The notes under the pieces: generated by a model | What the model saw: the letters and a program-made list of their open reading frames with translations, nothing else | What the model was told of the DNA's origin: nothing | Database searches by the model: none | Made by a program: the position numbers and the translations under genes | In this document: piece by piece, positions 16,251 to 24,049 of the stretch | Numbering within the stretch: the stretch's first letter is position 1 | Layout: each line of letters begins with the position of its first letter | NCBI GenBank assembly: GCA_944383375.1 | Contig: CALWPG010000001.1 | Location: 1 to 64,000, forward strand | DNA from: an uncultured Clostridia bacterium | GTDB lineage: Bacteria > Bacillota > Clostridia > Christensenellales > UBA1242 | Reading direction: 5' to 3' | DNA: 64,000 nucleotides

Positions 16251-18053
16251 AGCAATCATAATTACGATATAATTTATAAGTGATAACATAGGGTACAACA
16301 AAATGATTATGCTTGGATATAATAATGTCGTCATATAGTTATAAATAGTATCCAAAGTCAAGCCGGCCAGTATATTTATTGAACAAAATACTAGAATGCT
16401 AACTATACTCAAAACGATTTGATAAATCCAGTTATAATTTAAAATATTACCTATGGAAGTTATCGCATTTTTTGCTTTATAATATTTATAGAATAGGTAA
16501 AAGTCAATAAAAACAAAGATTAATGGTACAACTAGATATAAAAAGTTCCAACTAGGTTGAGCATTCTTTAAAATACAATAGCAGGTTATAGAAATTACAA
16601 TTGAAATAAATGTGATTATTGAAAAAGAAAGAAAATTAAGCCAATTAATTTTTATGTAACTTTGTTTGTTAACTTTACTATTTGCGTCATATACACCAAA
16701 TTTAATATTGCTATTTTCATAGTATTGCCTTAAATCCTCTAAGTTTTTTATTTGAGGTTGTGAATAATCTGCCTCTTTTAGTTGTCTCAACTCTACTTCA
16801 TCGTTATCCGTTAATTCATCATCAAAAGTTTCAATATTAGTTTGTTCTTGAGCTTTTAGTTTGCTATCAAGAAATGATGTATAGTTTCTAGTGAATTTTT
16901 CAAACCTGTCGGTAGTTATTCTTTTAACTTTAGGGATATTTGCATCTTGTGGCGAAGTTGTTATATAAATAGCATCATCTTTGTTGTTTATCTGTCGGTC
17001 TATTTTTTCTTCTTCCAGCGAACTTGGCTGGTTATCATTGGTTACCTTGTCATGTTGATCTTCACTGATTGAAGGTGACTGAGAAGGATAGGAAATGTCC
17101 TCCTTTGGATCTAAATCCACAAAACTTATTTCTTCCTCATTGTCATTTTCAAAAAAATGCGTATCCTTGTATAGAGTATCTTCTAGCTGTTCACTATCAC
17201 TTTTAAAGGCCTGTTTATTTAATTCATCACCATTTTTGTTATTAGCATAATCGTCTTCTATTCTGTTAGTATTTTCATTTTCTTTATATGCTTGTTCAAA
17301 TTTGCTATCTTTATATTGAACATCATTTTGTCGAACTGCCGTCGCAAAACTTTTATTATTTTTAGTCTTATCAAAAAAGGCCTGCCTTATGTTATTGCTC
17401 TCATTTACATTATAATTCTTTGCGACATAAGTGGTTTTTATTTCTTCTTGAGCATCATTTCTTAAATTTGATAATTTCTCAATCTTATGGTCAACATCTC
17501 TGCTTTCTTTATATTCATCGTCAGCTTCTTCGCGAAGTTTTTTTATAGAGTCAAATATTTCATTAGAAGGATCAGATATGAGGGTAGGTGAAGTAAATAG
17601 GTCATATTGAACAAATGCTTTATTTTTCGGTTCATTTATTACTTCTTGTTCATTTTCATGTTGTTTATTAACCAAATTGATTAGGTTGTCTTGTTGCAAG
17701 ATAGTGCTAGTATTTTTTTGCTTTGTTTCTGGTATGAAATTTTTTTCTTTTAAAGATATTAAAAATTCATTTAGGTCAGTTTGCCACTTTTCAGCATATT
17801 TTTTGCCATAATCGGTGATAGAATAGTAATGCCTTCTTCCACCAATTTCGCTATCTCTCCAATACGAAGAAATAAGGCCTTGTTCTTCCATTCTTCTCAA
17901 ACTACTATAAAGGGTAGGTTGTTTAATTATAACTTTACCATCTGTTTTATCCTTTACTACATCAATTATCTCATAACCATATTTATCGTTGTCAATAAGC
18001 GTGGATAATATAATATTCGACAATTGTCCGCGTGGTATCTCTTCTTTTGGCAT
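16239..18053 (-). CDS. PadR-family regulator fused to a membrane domain
   Basis: A 604-residue protein. Residues 1-95 are a PadR winged helix (PRGQLSNIILSTLIDND; later PTLYSSLRRMEEQGLI and GRRHYYSIT). A long, low-complexity, Asn/Asp/Glu/Lys-rich linker covers about 100-455. The C terminus (about 470-600) has four strong membrane helices. The architecture suggests a membrane-tethered one-component regulator. The start is the ATG preceded by AAAGGATG; a longer reading has no support. A strong promoter with a dyad around the -10 lies upstream, fitting autorepression. The divergent ygjP-like gene shares the control region. The signal and targets are unknown. Confidence 0.8.
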   Translation of the reverse strand: MPKEEIPRGQLSNIILSTLIDNDKYGYEIIDVVKDKTDGKVIIKQPTLYSSLRRMEEQGLISSYWRDSEIGGRRHYYSITDYGKKYAEKWQTDLNEFLISLKEKNFIPETKQKNTSTILQQDNLINLVNKQHENEQEVINEPKNKAFVQYDLFTSPTLISDPSNEIFDSIKKLREEADDEYKESRDVDHKIEKLSNLRNDAQEEIKTTYVAKNYNVNESNNIRQAFFDKTKNNKSFATAVRQNDVQYKDSKFEQAYKENENTNRIEDDYANNKNGDELNKQAFKSDSEQLEDTLYKDTHFFENDNEEEISFVDLDPKEDISYPSQSPSISEDQHDKVTNDNQPSSLEEEKIDRQINNKDDAIYITTSPQDANIPKVKRITTDRFEKFTRNYTSFLDSKLKAQEQTNIETFDDELTDNDEVELRQLKEADYSQPQIKNLEDLRQYYENSNIKFGVYDANSKVNKQSYIKINWLNFLSFSIITFISIVISITCYCILKNAQPSWNFLYLVVPLIFVFIDFYLFYKYYKAKNAITSIGNILNYNWIYQIVLSIVSILVFCSINILAGLTLDTIYNYMTTLLYPSIIILLYPMLSLINYIVIMIAKKK

Positions 18054-18067
18054 AAATTTACATCCTT

Positions 18068-18105
18068 TCAGGCTAATTATAATTCCAAACAAGCCTGAAT
18101 GTCAA
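18068..18105 (-). promoter_or_regulatory. promoter and candidate operator of the padR-like gene
   Basis: On the minus strand TTGACA (18105-18100) and TATAAT (18081-18076) are separated by 18 nt. The -10 is flanked by the inverted repeat TCAGGCT (18068-18074) / AGCCTGA (18092-18098), spaced 24 nt centre to centre, a plausible dimer site for autoregulation. Confidence 0.7.
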
Positions 18106-18124
18106 TAATTTAAAGGTATTATGT

Positions 18125-18161
18125 TTTTGCATAGTACCTAAAAAAATATTTTGCATAGTAC
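18125..18161. repeat. direct repeats TTTTGCATAGTAC (candidate operator)
   Basis: Two identical 13-bp copies lie at 18125-18137 and 18149-18161, 24 bp apart, in the divergent control region. The second copy supplies the -35 (TTGCAT) of the ygjP-like promoter, so a bound regulator would block it. Confidence 0.6.
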
Positions 18162-18178
18162 TCAAAATGTAGTATCAT
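18151..18178 (+). promoter_or_regulatory. promoter of the ygjP-like gene
   Basis: TTGCAT (18151-18156), 16 nt, TATCAT (18173-18178). The expected transcript start falls at about the ATG (18185), and there is no ribosome site, so a leaderless message is possible. Confidence 0.5.
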
Positions 18179-18184
18179 ATTTCC

Positions 18185-18835
18185 ATGGAAAATAATATTT
18201 ATATCCGAAAGAGTAGTAGGTCAAGTATTTCTTTAAGAATAGATAACAGTGGCAACTTGTATGTTTACTGTCCATTAAAATTTTCAGATGCACAAATTCA
18301 AGAGATAATAAACGAAAAAAAGCAATGGATAGACAAGCACATTCAAAATATAATTAACAAAAGAAAGATATACCAGTCATATTATAATTACAGCAAAATT
18401 ATGTACTTAGGTAAAAGTTATGACATAATAGTTTCTGATAAAAAACTACAAATAGGCGAAAGTACCATTAACATAAGAACAAATGTCAATTTAATAAAGA
18501 CGCTAAAAAATTGGCTAATTAAAAGATCTGATTTCATTTTTGATAGGCTGGATTATTGGGCAAAAATAATAGGAGTTAAATATTTATCGAAAAACCATAC
18601 TAATGCACGCAAAAAGTGGGGGAGTTGTGATAGCAAACAGAATATAAAAATGAACTTTCGTTTAATAATGCTAGATATTAAGTTAATAGATTATGTTTGT
18701 ATTCACGAACTCTGTCACATCATTCATTTAAATCACAGTAAACGATTTTGGAAAAAGGTTGAGGACTTTCTTCCAGATTACAAAACCTTGAGAAAAGAAT
18801 TAAAAAAATACTCCTTTGTTTTGGAGCTGTTTTAA
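18185..18835 (+). CDS. YgjP-type M48-like metallopeptidase domain protein
   Basis: A 216-residue protein of the YgjP/DUF45 (WLM-like) family, predicted zinc metalloprotease; substrates are unknown. The zinc motif is H174-E-L-C-H178 with H184 as likely third ligand, preceded by the family's W-G-S-C motif near 145. The N terminus (IRKSSRSSISLRI) matches family starts, so the ATG is reliable although no ribosome site precedes it. It is divergent from the membrane PadR-like gene and may be under its control. Confidence 0.85.
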   Translation: MENNIYIRKSSRSSISLRIDNSGNLYVYCPLKFSDAQIQEIINEKKQWIDKHIQNIINKRKIYQSYYNYSKIMYLGKSYDIIVSDKKLQIGESTINIRTNVNLIKTLKNWLIKRSDFIFDRLDYWAKIIGVKYLSKNHTNARKKWGSCDSKQNIKMNFRLIMLDIKLIDYVCIHELCHIIHLNHSKRFWKKVEDFLPDYKTLRKELKKYSFVLELF

Positions 18836-18895
18836 TTAATCAGTTCTAAATTTTAACAATAGGGGAAATGTTATAGTCCCTTTTTGACTTTATTA

Positions 18896-18927
18896 TTTAT
18901 TCGCAAAAGGCAACTTTTGCGAATAAA
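18896..18927. repeat. perfect 14-bp hairpin with GCAA loop
   Basis: TTTATTCGCAAAAG and CTTTTGCGAATAAA flank the tetraloop GCAA. It lies between two converging genes, but neither side has a terminator-type T run. A terminator, protein site or small-repeat origin are all possible. Confidence 0.6.
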
Positions 18928-18948
18928 TATGCCTATTTTGAACAATAT

Positions 18949-19905
18949 CTATATCAACTTGGCTAAATTTTTTAAAAAATCTGATAATTCTAATATTGCA
19001 CTTTGTGTTATTAAATTGTCCTGACTAATTGTTTTTTGTATATCTGTAATTGACGAAAAATTTTGCATAGTATTGCAATTTATAAAATTTAATAATTTAA
19101 CAAGCATATTAAAATTTGTATCTTCAACAAATAAATCATCTGGACAATTGTATAAAACACTTTCTAATAAAATTTGATTTATTGCCTTTGTATAAATGTT
19201 TCTATATAATCCATTAAAAATTCTAAGAGCCGACACAAATTTGCCCTTTGTCGATTTATTTTTAGCTAAAATATTTTTTTCCCTATCTTTAAATTCTACG
19301 TAAATCAATTTTATGTTCTTTTCATCATACAATGTGTATTTTTCGCCATTGGAAAAGCCGATATATAAATTTATATTCATGCCTAAATCTTCAGCACAAA
19401 GAATTGTTATTCCAAAATTATTGATGTATAACATCGTTTTATCAGTAAAATAATTCGCTAGATTTATCATCAATTCATTTTTAAAACTACTAAAAGTGTA
19501 GGTTTTTGTAAGTATTTTATCATTTTCTATCGAATTTTGTTGCTTTTTTCGTTTATTGCGTCTTTTAGGTTTATATGTTGCATTTTTCCACGATAACTTC
19601 AGACGCGTAAAAAATTTTTTTAAGAGATTTTTATTAAATTTTATAAGCTCTAATTCCAACTGTGGAGATTTTATACTCATGAAGACGTCAAGTGAAGAAT
19701 TTTGCGTTTCTGAATTAGTTAAACATTCATTTACTATCTCACATTCATAACCTGTTACTACTGGTTTTTTAGCGCAAATTTCATTCATAGCATTACTTAA
19801 AATATTAATTAATCTTGTATAAGCATTTATGGCATAACTAGAATTTATACCATTCGCGAAAGTATCTATATAAGACTTATCAAAAGAAAAATTTTGTGCT
19901 TTCAT
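18949..19905 (-). CDS. hypothetical protein, possible degenerate nucleotidyltransferase fold
   Basis: A 318-residue protein I do not recognise with confidence. It has no signal peptide or membrane segment. A basic patch (about 118-126, RRNKRKKQQ) splits the N-terminal region from the rest. The order of elements (NSSLDVFMSI near 76, NINLYIGFSNG near 180, then helices containing QILLESVLYNCPDDLF) resembles nucleotidyltransferases with a C-terminal helical domain, but the catalytic acidic triad is not evident. This is a weak inference. There is no strong ribosome site before the ATG. Codon use is very AT-rich, like its neighbours. Confidence 0.6.
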   Translation of the reverse strand: MKAQNFSFDKSYIDTFANGINSSYAINAYTRLINILSNAMNEICAKKPVVTGYECEIVNECLTNSETQNSSLDVFMSIKSPQLELELIKFNKNLLKKFFTRLKLSWKNATYKPKRRNKRKKQQNSIENDKILTKTYTFSSFKNELMINLANYFTDKTMLYINNFGITILCAEDLGMNINLYIGFSNGEKYTLYDEKNIKLIYVEFKDREKNILAKNKSTKGKFVSALRIFNGLYRNIYTKAINQILLESVLYNCPDDLFVEDTNFNMLVKLLNFINCNTMQNFSSITDIQKTISQDNLITQSAILELSDFLKNLAKLI

Positions 19906-19989
19906 TTACTTAATAATAAACTGAAATCATATGACAAGTCAATTATTTTGTTTACAACTTAAATTAATTTTGATAAAATAAACATAAGT

Positions 19990-21015
19990 ATGAGTAATTT
20001 TTTGTATGAACGTGAACAAAAGTGCCGTGAAGGTATAAGCAGAAGCCTATCTAAGCTTCCGGATTATTGCCTTGATTTTTTCTTGTCAATTGAAAATTAT
20101 ACCTCACCTTTAACTCGACTTAATTACAGCAAAGATCTCGAAATTTTTTTTAATTATCTAGCTAATAACATTTTTCACAAAAATGTTAAGGAGATAACTT
20201 TTTTAGATTTGGATAACCTAAAATCCAAAGACATCGAACTATACATAAGCTATTTATCCTACTATGAATACAATGGCAAATATTATCATAATGGCGAAAA
20301 AGGCAAAGCTAGAAAAATTGCTAGTGTAAAAAGTTTTTTCAAGTATAATTATAAACATGATAATCTAAAATCTGATGTTGCTTCAAAAGTTGATACTCCA
20401 AAAATCCACACTAAGGACATTGTCAGACTTGAGGTCGACGAGGTAGCAAAACTTATAAACGAAGCAGATGTGCCTGAACATATGTCTAAACGCCAACAGG
20501 CATTTAATAAGCATACTCGAACTCGGGATATCGCTATTTTAAGCCTATTTTTGGGGACCGGAATAAGAGTTAGCGAATGCGTTGGGCTTAACTTAAACGA
20601 CGTTGACTTTGAAAACAATTCTTTTAAAGTGACACGCAAAGGTGGAAATCAAGTCATTTTATATTTTTCAGATGAAATAAAAAATGCCCTTTCGCAATGG
20701 GTTACCGATAGAGAAAAATTTCTTGAGAATGTAAAAGAAAATGCTCTATTCTTATCTCTGCAAAAGAGAAGGATTTCCACACGAGCTGTTGAAAATCTAG
20801 TTAAAAAATATGCAAGAATAGTCTCACCTTTGAAAAAAATATCACCCCATAAATTAAGAAGCACTTATGGCACTAATCTTTACCGTAAAACGGGAGATAT
20901 CTATGTCGTAGCAGAAGTTTTAGGCCATAAAGATGTAAATACTACTAAACGGCATTATGCTGCTATGAGCGAAGATATACGTAGAAGTGTTGCAGATAAA
21001 GTAAAACTTCGTTAA
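19990..21015 (+). CDS. XerC/XerD-type tyrosine recombinase
   Basis: A 341-residue recombinase with a complete catalytic set: Arg193 (GIRVSE), Lys217 (RKGGN), His287 and Arg290 (HKLR), His313 (LGHKD) and Tyr323. The N-terminal SAM-like domain covers about 25-125. Clostridia often carry such a gene directly upstream of lexA, as here, so it is probably a resident recombinase and not a mobile-element integrase. Its exact site is unknown. The start has no strong ribosome site. Confidence 0.85.
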   Translation: MSNFLYEREQKCREGISRSLSKLPDYCLDFFLSIENYTSPLTRLNYSKDLEIFFNYLANNIFHKNVKEITFLDLDNLKSKDIELYISYLSYYEYNGKYYHNGEKGKARKIASVKSFFKYNYKHDNLKSDVASKVDTPKIHTKDIVRLEVDEVAKLINEADVPEHMSKRQQAFNKHTRTRDIAILSLFLGTGIRVSECVGLNLNDVDFENNSFKVTRKGGNQVILYFSDEIKNALSQWVTDREKFLENVKENALFLSLQKRRISTRAVENLVKKYARIVSPLKKISPHKLRSTYGTNLYRKTGDIYVVAEVLGHKDVNTTKRHYAAMSEDIRRSVADKVKLR

Positions 21016-21024
21016 AAGAAAATA

Positions 21025-21063
21025 GAACAAATGTTTGACTTTTGTATTTAAAAATGTTATTCT
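21025..21063 (+). promoter_or_regulatory. lexA promoter with SOS box
   Basis: TTGACT (21035-21040), 17 nt, TATTCT (21058-21063). The LexA-type site GAACAAATGTTT (21025-21036; one mismatch to GAAC-N4-GTTC) overlaps the -35, as expected for autorepression. Confidence 0.75.
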
Positions 21064-21079
21064 AATATTGGAGTGCTTT

Positions 21080-21682
21080 ATGAAAAAGTCAGAGCAAAAG
21101 ATGCAAGATATTTTAAATTTTATGCAAAAATATATTGAGGATTTTGGTTATCCCCCAACCTATAGAGAGATTTCGGTCGGTGTAAGACTTAAATCAATAA
21201 ACTCAATAAAAGAATATCTTGACAGATTGGAATCAAATGGATACATCAAGAGGCAAAATTCGAAAAGTAGAAGTATTGAAATAGTCAAACCAAAACAAAA
21301 TTCAATTAATTTACCTATTGTTGGAGAAGTTGCGGCCGGACAACCTATTTTGGCAGAACAAAATATTGAAAATTATATATCAATGTCAAAAACTTTGATT
21401 GGAAATTATGATGATAATTCTCTTTTTGCCTTGCATGTTCACGGCGATAGCATGATAGAATCAGGTATTAATAATGGTGATTTGGCTATTGTACATGCTC
21501 AAAACGATGCGGAAAACGGAGAAATAGTTGTGGCTTTAATAGAAGAAGGGGCCACCGTTAAATATTTCTTTAAAGAAAAAAACGGCATTAGATTGCAACC
21601 TGCGAATCAACTATACCAACCAATCTTTGGTAAGAACATTACTGTTTTGGGCAAAGTGGTGGCCATAGTTAGAAAAATTTAA
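21080..21682 (+). CDS. lexA: SOS repressor LexA
   Basis: A 200-residue SOS repressor. The winged helix spans about 1-65, the self-cleavage site is Ala86-Gly87 (VAAGQP), and the Ser-Lys dyad is Ser124 (GDSM) and Lys161 (TVKYF). The ATG at 21080 is chosen because GGAGTG precedes it; an earlier start would lie inside the promoter. It should repress itself through the overlapping SOS box, and it is cleaved when RecA is activated. Confidence 0.95.
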   Translation: MKKSEQKMQDILNFMQKYIEDFGYPPTYREISVGVRLKSINSIKEYLDRLESNGYIKRQNSKSRSIEIVKPKQNSINLPIVGEVAAGQPILAEQNIENYISMSKTLIGNYDDNSLFALHVHGDSMIESGINNGDLAIVHAQNDAENGEIVVALIEEGATVKYFFKEKNGIRLQPANQLYQPIFGKNITVLGKVVAIVRKI

Positions 21683-21699
21683 AAAGTTTACAAAATAAA

Positions 21700-21729
21700 T
21701 TGTGAAAGCATAAAAAAGTGTAGTATAAT
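21700..21729 (+). promoter_or_regulatory. promoter of tRNA-Thr(CGU)
   Basis: TTGTGA (21700-21705), 18 nt, TATAAT (21724-21729). It is located 36 nt before the tRNA. Confidence 0.6.
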
Positions 21730-21764
21730 TGTTTTCGTTAATTTGGGGATATTTCCCCTAATAT

Positions 21765-21840
21765 GCTGATGTGGCTCAGTTGGTAGAGCAGTGCACTCGT
21801 AATGCACAGGTCATGGGTTCGAGTCCCATCATCAGCTCCA
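21765..21840 (+). tRNA. tRNA-Thr (anticodon CGU)
   Basis: The acceptor GCTGATG/CATCAGC is perfect, then U-CCA, which is encoded. The anticodon CGT is in ACTCGTAAT. It is a single-gene unit with its own promoter, followed by a composite terminator. Confidence 0.95.
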
Positions 21841-21889
21841 GTAAAAATTTTGTTCCAAAATTTTTGTGAGTTTTTGAAAAACTCACTGC

Positions 21890-22031
21890 GAACTTTCGTT
21901 CGCCTGGAGCCTATCAGCGCTCGCTTTGCTCGCTGAACAGCTCCTCTTTTTTTTTGCTCAAACTTTTTGTGCTTTTATTGTTTTTTCAGAAACCCACTAC
22001 AGAACTTTCGTTCGCCTGGAGCCTATCAGCG
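21890..22031. repeat. 30-bp direct repeat pair
   Basis: Identical 30-bp copies lie at 21890-21919 and 22002-22031, 112 bp apart. Each begins GAACTTTCGTTCGCC, which folds (GAAC-TTTC-GTTC), and continues GGAGCCTATCAGCG. The first copy forms the left arm of the tRNA-Thr terminator; the second lacks the matching right arm. Confidence 0.8.
21906..21955 (+). terminator. composite terminator after tRNA-Thr
   Basis: Nested stems GGAGC/GCTCC and CAGCG/CGCTG (21906-21944) are followed by TCTTTTTTTTT. Confidence 0.75.
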
Positions 22032-22035
22032 ACAG

Positions 22036-22767
22036 TTATAAAAGAAAGCCTCCATCCATAACAATGCTTTGTCCGGTTATATAATCACCTGTTTCGTTTG
22101 CTAAAAACAATGCGAGGTTTGCCACCTCCTCACATTTAAGCATTCTTTTTTGTGGTATATCCTCAATTAACTGAGTCAATTCCTCTGTTGTTAAATTTTT
22201 ATTCATATCAGTATCAACTACACCTGGGCAAATGCAGTTGGCCGTGATATTGTTGTAAGCATACTCTTTGGCAATTGACTTTGTAAATCCAATTATTCCC
22301 GCCTTTGAGGCAGCATAAATTGATTCACAGGCCGCTCCAACCTCTCCCCAAATTGATGAAATATTAATTATTTTTCCACCGTTATTTTTTAACATAAATG
22401 GCAAAACCTGCTTTGTAACGTCAATTGTACCTATAAGATTTGTATTTATTATATTTCTTATTTGACTTTCTTCTTCATCAATTATTAAAGCTTTATGTGC
22501 TATACCTGCATTGTTTATCAATACATCAATGTGTCCATATGACATGATGACATAGTCTATCATGGATTTTATTTCCTCGCTATTGGTTAAATCAACTTTA
22601 ACTGTAATAGCATTTCCACCACTTTGTATAATATCTTTACAAATTTTTTGGGCCATCATTTCGGAATTGTTGTAACATATCACACAGTGATATCCATTTG
22701 ACGCAAAAACTTTTGCCATTTCACTTCCAATTCCTCTCGATGCACCAGTAATAACAACAACTTTCAT
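22036..22767 (-). CDS. short-chain dehydrogenase/reductase, FabG-like
   Basis: A 243-residue NAD(P)-dependent reductase. The nucleotide motif TGASRGIG is at 7-14, NNAG near 86, and the catalytic Ser138, Tyr151, Lys155 triad is complete. The C terminus GQSIVMDGG is typical of 3-oxoacyl-ACP reductase (fabG), the likeliest assignment, but without a fab operon other SDR substrates remain possible. The ATG at 22767 is preceded by GGAG; a TTG four codons earlier would overlap that site. It is a single gene convergent with the tRNA-Thr unit. Confidence 0.85.
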   Translation of the reverse strand: MKVVVITGASRGIGSEMAKVFASNGYHCVICYNNSEMMAQKICKDIIQSGGNAITVKVDLTNSEEIKSMIDYVIMSYGHIDVLINNAGIAHKALIIDEEESQIRNIINTNLIGTIDVTKQVLPFMLKNNGGKIINISSIWGEVGAACESIYAASKAGIIGFTKSIAKEYAYNNITANCICPGVVDTDMNKNLTTEELTQLIEDIPQKRMLKCEEVANLALFLANETGDYITGQSIVMDGGFLL

Positions 22768-22828
22768 TATTTTCTCCAATTTATATAATATAAAATTTAT
22801 GCAAGTCTTGCAAGTGAATTTTGTTAAG

Positions 22829-22857
22829 TTGACATATAGGCGTAATTATAGTAGAAT
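22829..22857 (+). promoter_or_regulatory. promoter of the small membrane-protein gene
   Basis: TTGACA (22829-22834), 17 nt, TAGAAT (22852-22857), close to consensus. It fixes the downstream start at 22877, as a longer reading would run through it. Confidence 0.75.
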
Positions 22858-22876
22858 AATCTTGGGAGTGAATGAT

Positions 22877-23455
22877 ATGGATAATAAACAGAAGAGAATG
22901 CTTTTATCTTTAATTTATAGAACTTTGTTATTTATAAGTTTGATAAGCATAGCCATAGTTATTTTTCTTAGCATAAAAAATCTTATTACGAGTGACAATC
23001 AAGCAATTTTTTGGTTAGATATTGTTATGTTGTGCATTTCTATTATGATGTTTCTTCTAATTATAATTGACATTGTAACAACAAAAAAATTTAGAAACAA
23101 ATACATACTGGCAAAATTTTATTATACTATAACACTGCTTACTTTTGTTGGTCTTATAGCACTAGCATTATATGTATGGATGTCTGAAGTTAATTATTTG
23201 GACTACATATCTTACTTATTACCTATTGGACTTATAGTAGGTGCGCAAATTTTTGGAATCATTGCATTTATTGTTGGACTTAAAATTACAGGACTAAATC
23301 GCAAAAATATCATAGTACTAGATGAAAATTCTCCTGCTCCGAATTTTGATGATGAAATTGAATTAAAGAAAAGGCTTGATTCCTTAAATAGAAAACTTTC
23401 TATTAAAAAACTGCAAGAGCAAATTCAAGAAGCAGAAAAAAAGTTGGATGAATAA
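22877..23455 (+). CDS. four-helix membrane protein with C-terminal coiled coil
   Basis: A 192-residue protein of unknown function. Four hydrophobic helices (about 14-34, 45-68, 80-103, 115-138) are followed by a charged C-terminal tail (about 150-192) rich in Glu/Lys/Leu that should form a coiled coil. GGGAGTGA precedes the ATG. It has its own promoter and terminator. No family is recognised. Confidence 0.7.
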   Translation: MDNKQKRMLLSLIYRTLLFISLISIAIVIFLSIKNLITSDNQAIFWLDIVMLCISIMMFLLIIIDIVTTKKFRNKYILAKFYYTITLLTFVGLIALALYVWMSEVNYLDYISYLLPIGLIVGAQIFGIIAFIVGLKITGLNRKNIIVLDENSPAPNFDDEIELKKRLDSLNRKLSIKKLQEQIQEAEKKLDE

Positions 23456-23460
23456 AAAAT

Positions 23461-23483
23461 AGCACATTATTGTGCTGTTTTTT
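23461..23483 (+). terminator. terminator of the membrane-protein gene
   Basis: AGCACA / TGTGCT with a TTAT loop, followed by GTTTTTT. The opposing gene ends at 23487, and an A run on the other side may let it work both ways. Confidence 0.8.
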
Positions 23484-23486
23484 ATA

Positions 23487-24032
23487 TTAATAAAACTTAA
23501 AGGACTTTATTTCAGCGTTTTTGTATGTAATAAAGGTTTTTTTGTCATTTAAATCCAGGTATGTATCGGTCAGTATGTGTTCAATAAAACTTGCAACTCT
23601 TTCATGCGTAACAATTAATACATCGTCATATCTACAATCATATTTCAAAAAATTAACAAATATTTTCACCCTGTCAAACAAATGTTTATAACTTTCCATT
23701 TTACAACCTTCATCATTTTTCATAAATAATATTTTTTGGTCATCTGTTAAATCATTAAACATTTTACCAGTAAAAGTACCACGATCAATTTCAATTAAGT
23801 TATTGTTTTTTTGAATATTTACGTTGTGATATCTATTCATAATGTTCGCTGTTTGCATGGTTCTCATCAAAGGTGAAGCATAAATAATATCAAATTTAAC
23901 ATGTGCATACTCTTTTGCTCTTTCTTGCACTTGCTCTTTCCCAATTTTGCTCAACCTGTTTTGAGATCTACCCTGCGAAATGCCTCTTTCATTCCATACT
24001 GTTTGACCATGTCGCATAACATATAGATTCAT
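23487..24032 (-). CDS. histidine phosphatase family protein
   Basis: A 181-residue phosphoglycerate-mutase-like phosphatase. The catalytic RHG is at 7-9 (YVMRHGQTVWN), the second Arg and Glu regions follow (SPLMRTMQTA; EIDRGTFTGK), and the second His is in VTHE. The substrate cannot be predicted; small-molecule phosphatase is likely. The ATG at 24032 follows AAGGAG with a 6-nt gap. It is the last gene of the rluB-cmk-plsC-S1 run. Confidence 0.85.
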   Translation of the reverse strand: MNLYVMRHGQTVWNERGISQGRSQNRLSKIGKEQVQERAKEYAHVKFDIIYASPLMRTMQTANIMNRYHNVNIQKNNNLIEIDRGTFTGKMFNDLTDDQKILFMKNDEGCKMESYKHLFDRVKIFVNFLKYDCRYDDVLIVTHERVASFIEHILTDTYLDLNDKKTFITYKNAEIKSFKFY

Positions 24033-24049
24033 TAGCAGCTCCTTAAACA

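Noticed and set aside
16239-23455. A defence island in the accessory stretch
   Set aside because: Apart from a recombinase and one doubtful nucleotidyltransferase-like protein there are no nuclease, helicase, toxin-antitoxin or other defence modules; the stretch looks like ordinary low-density chromosome.
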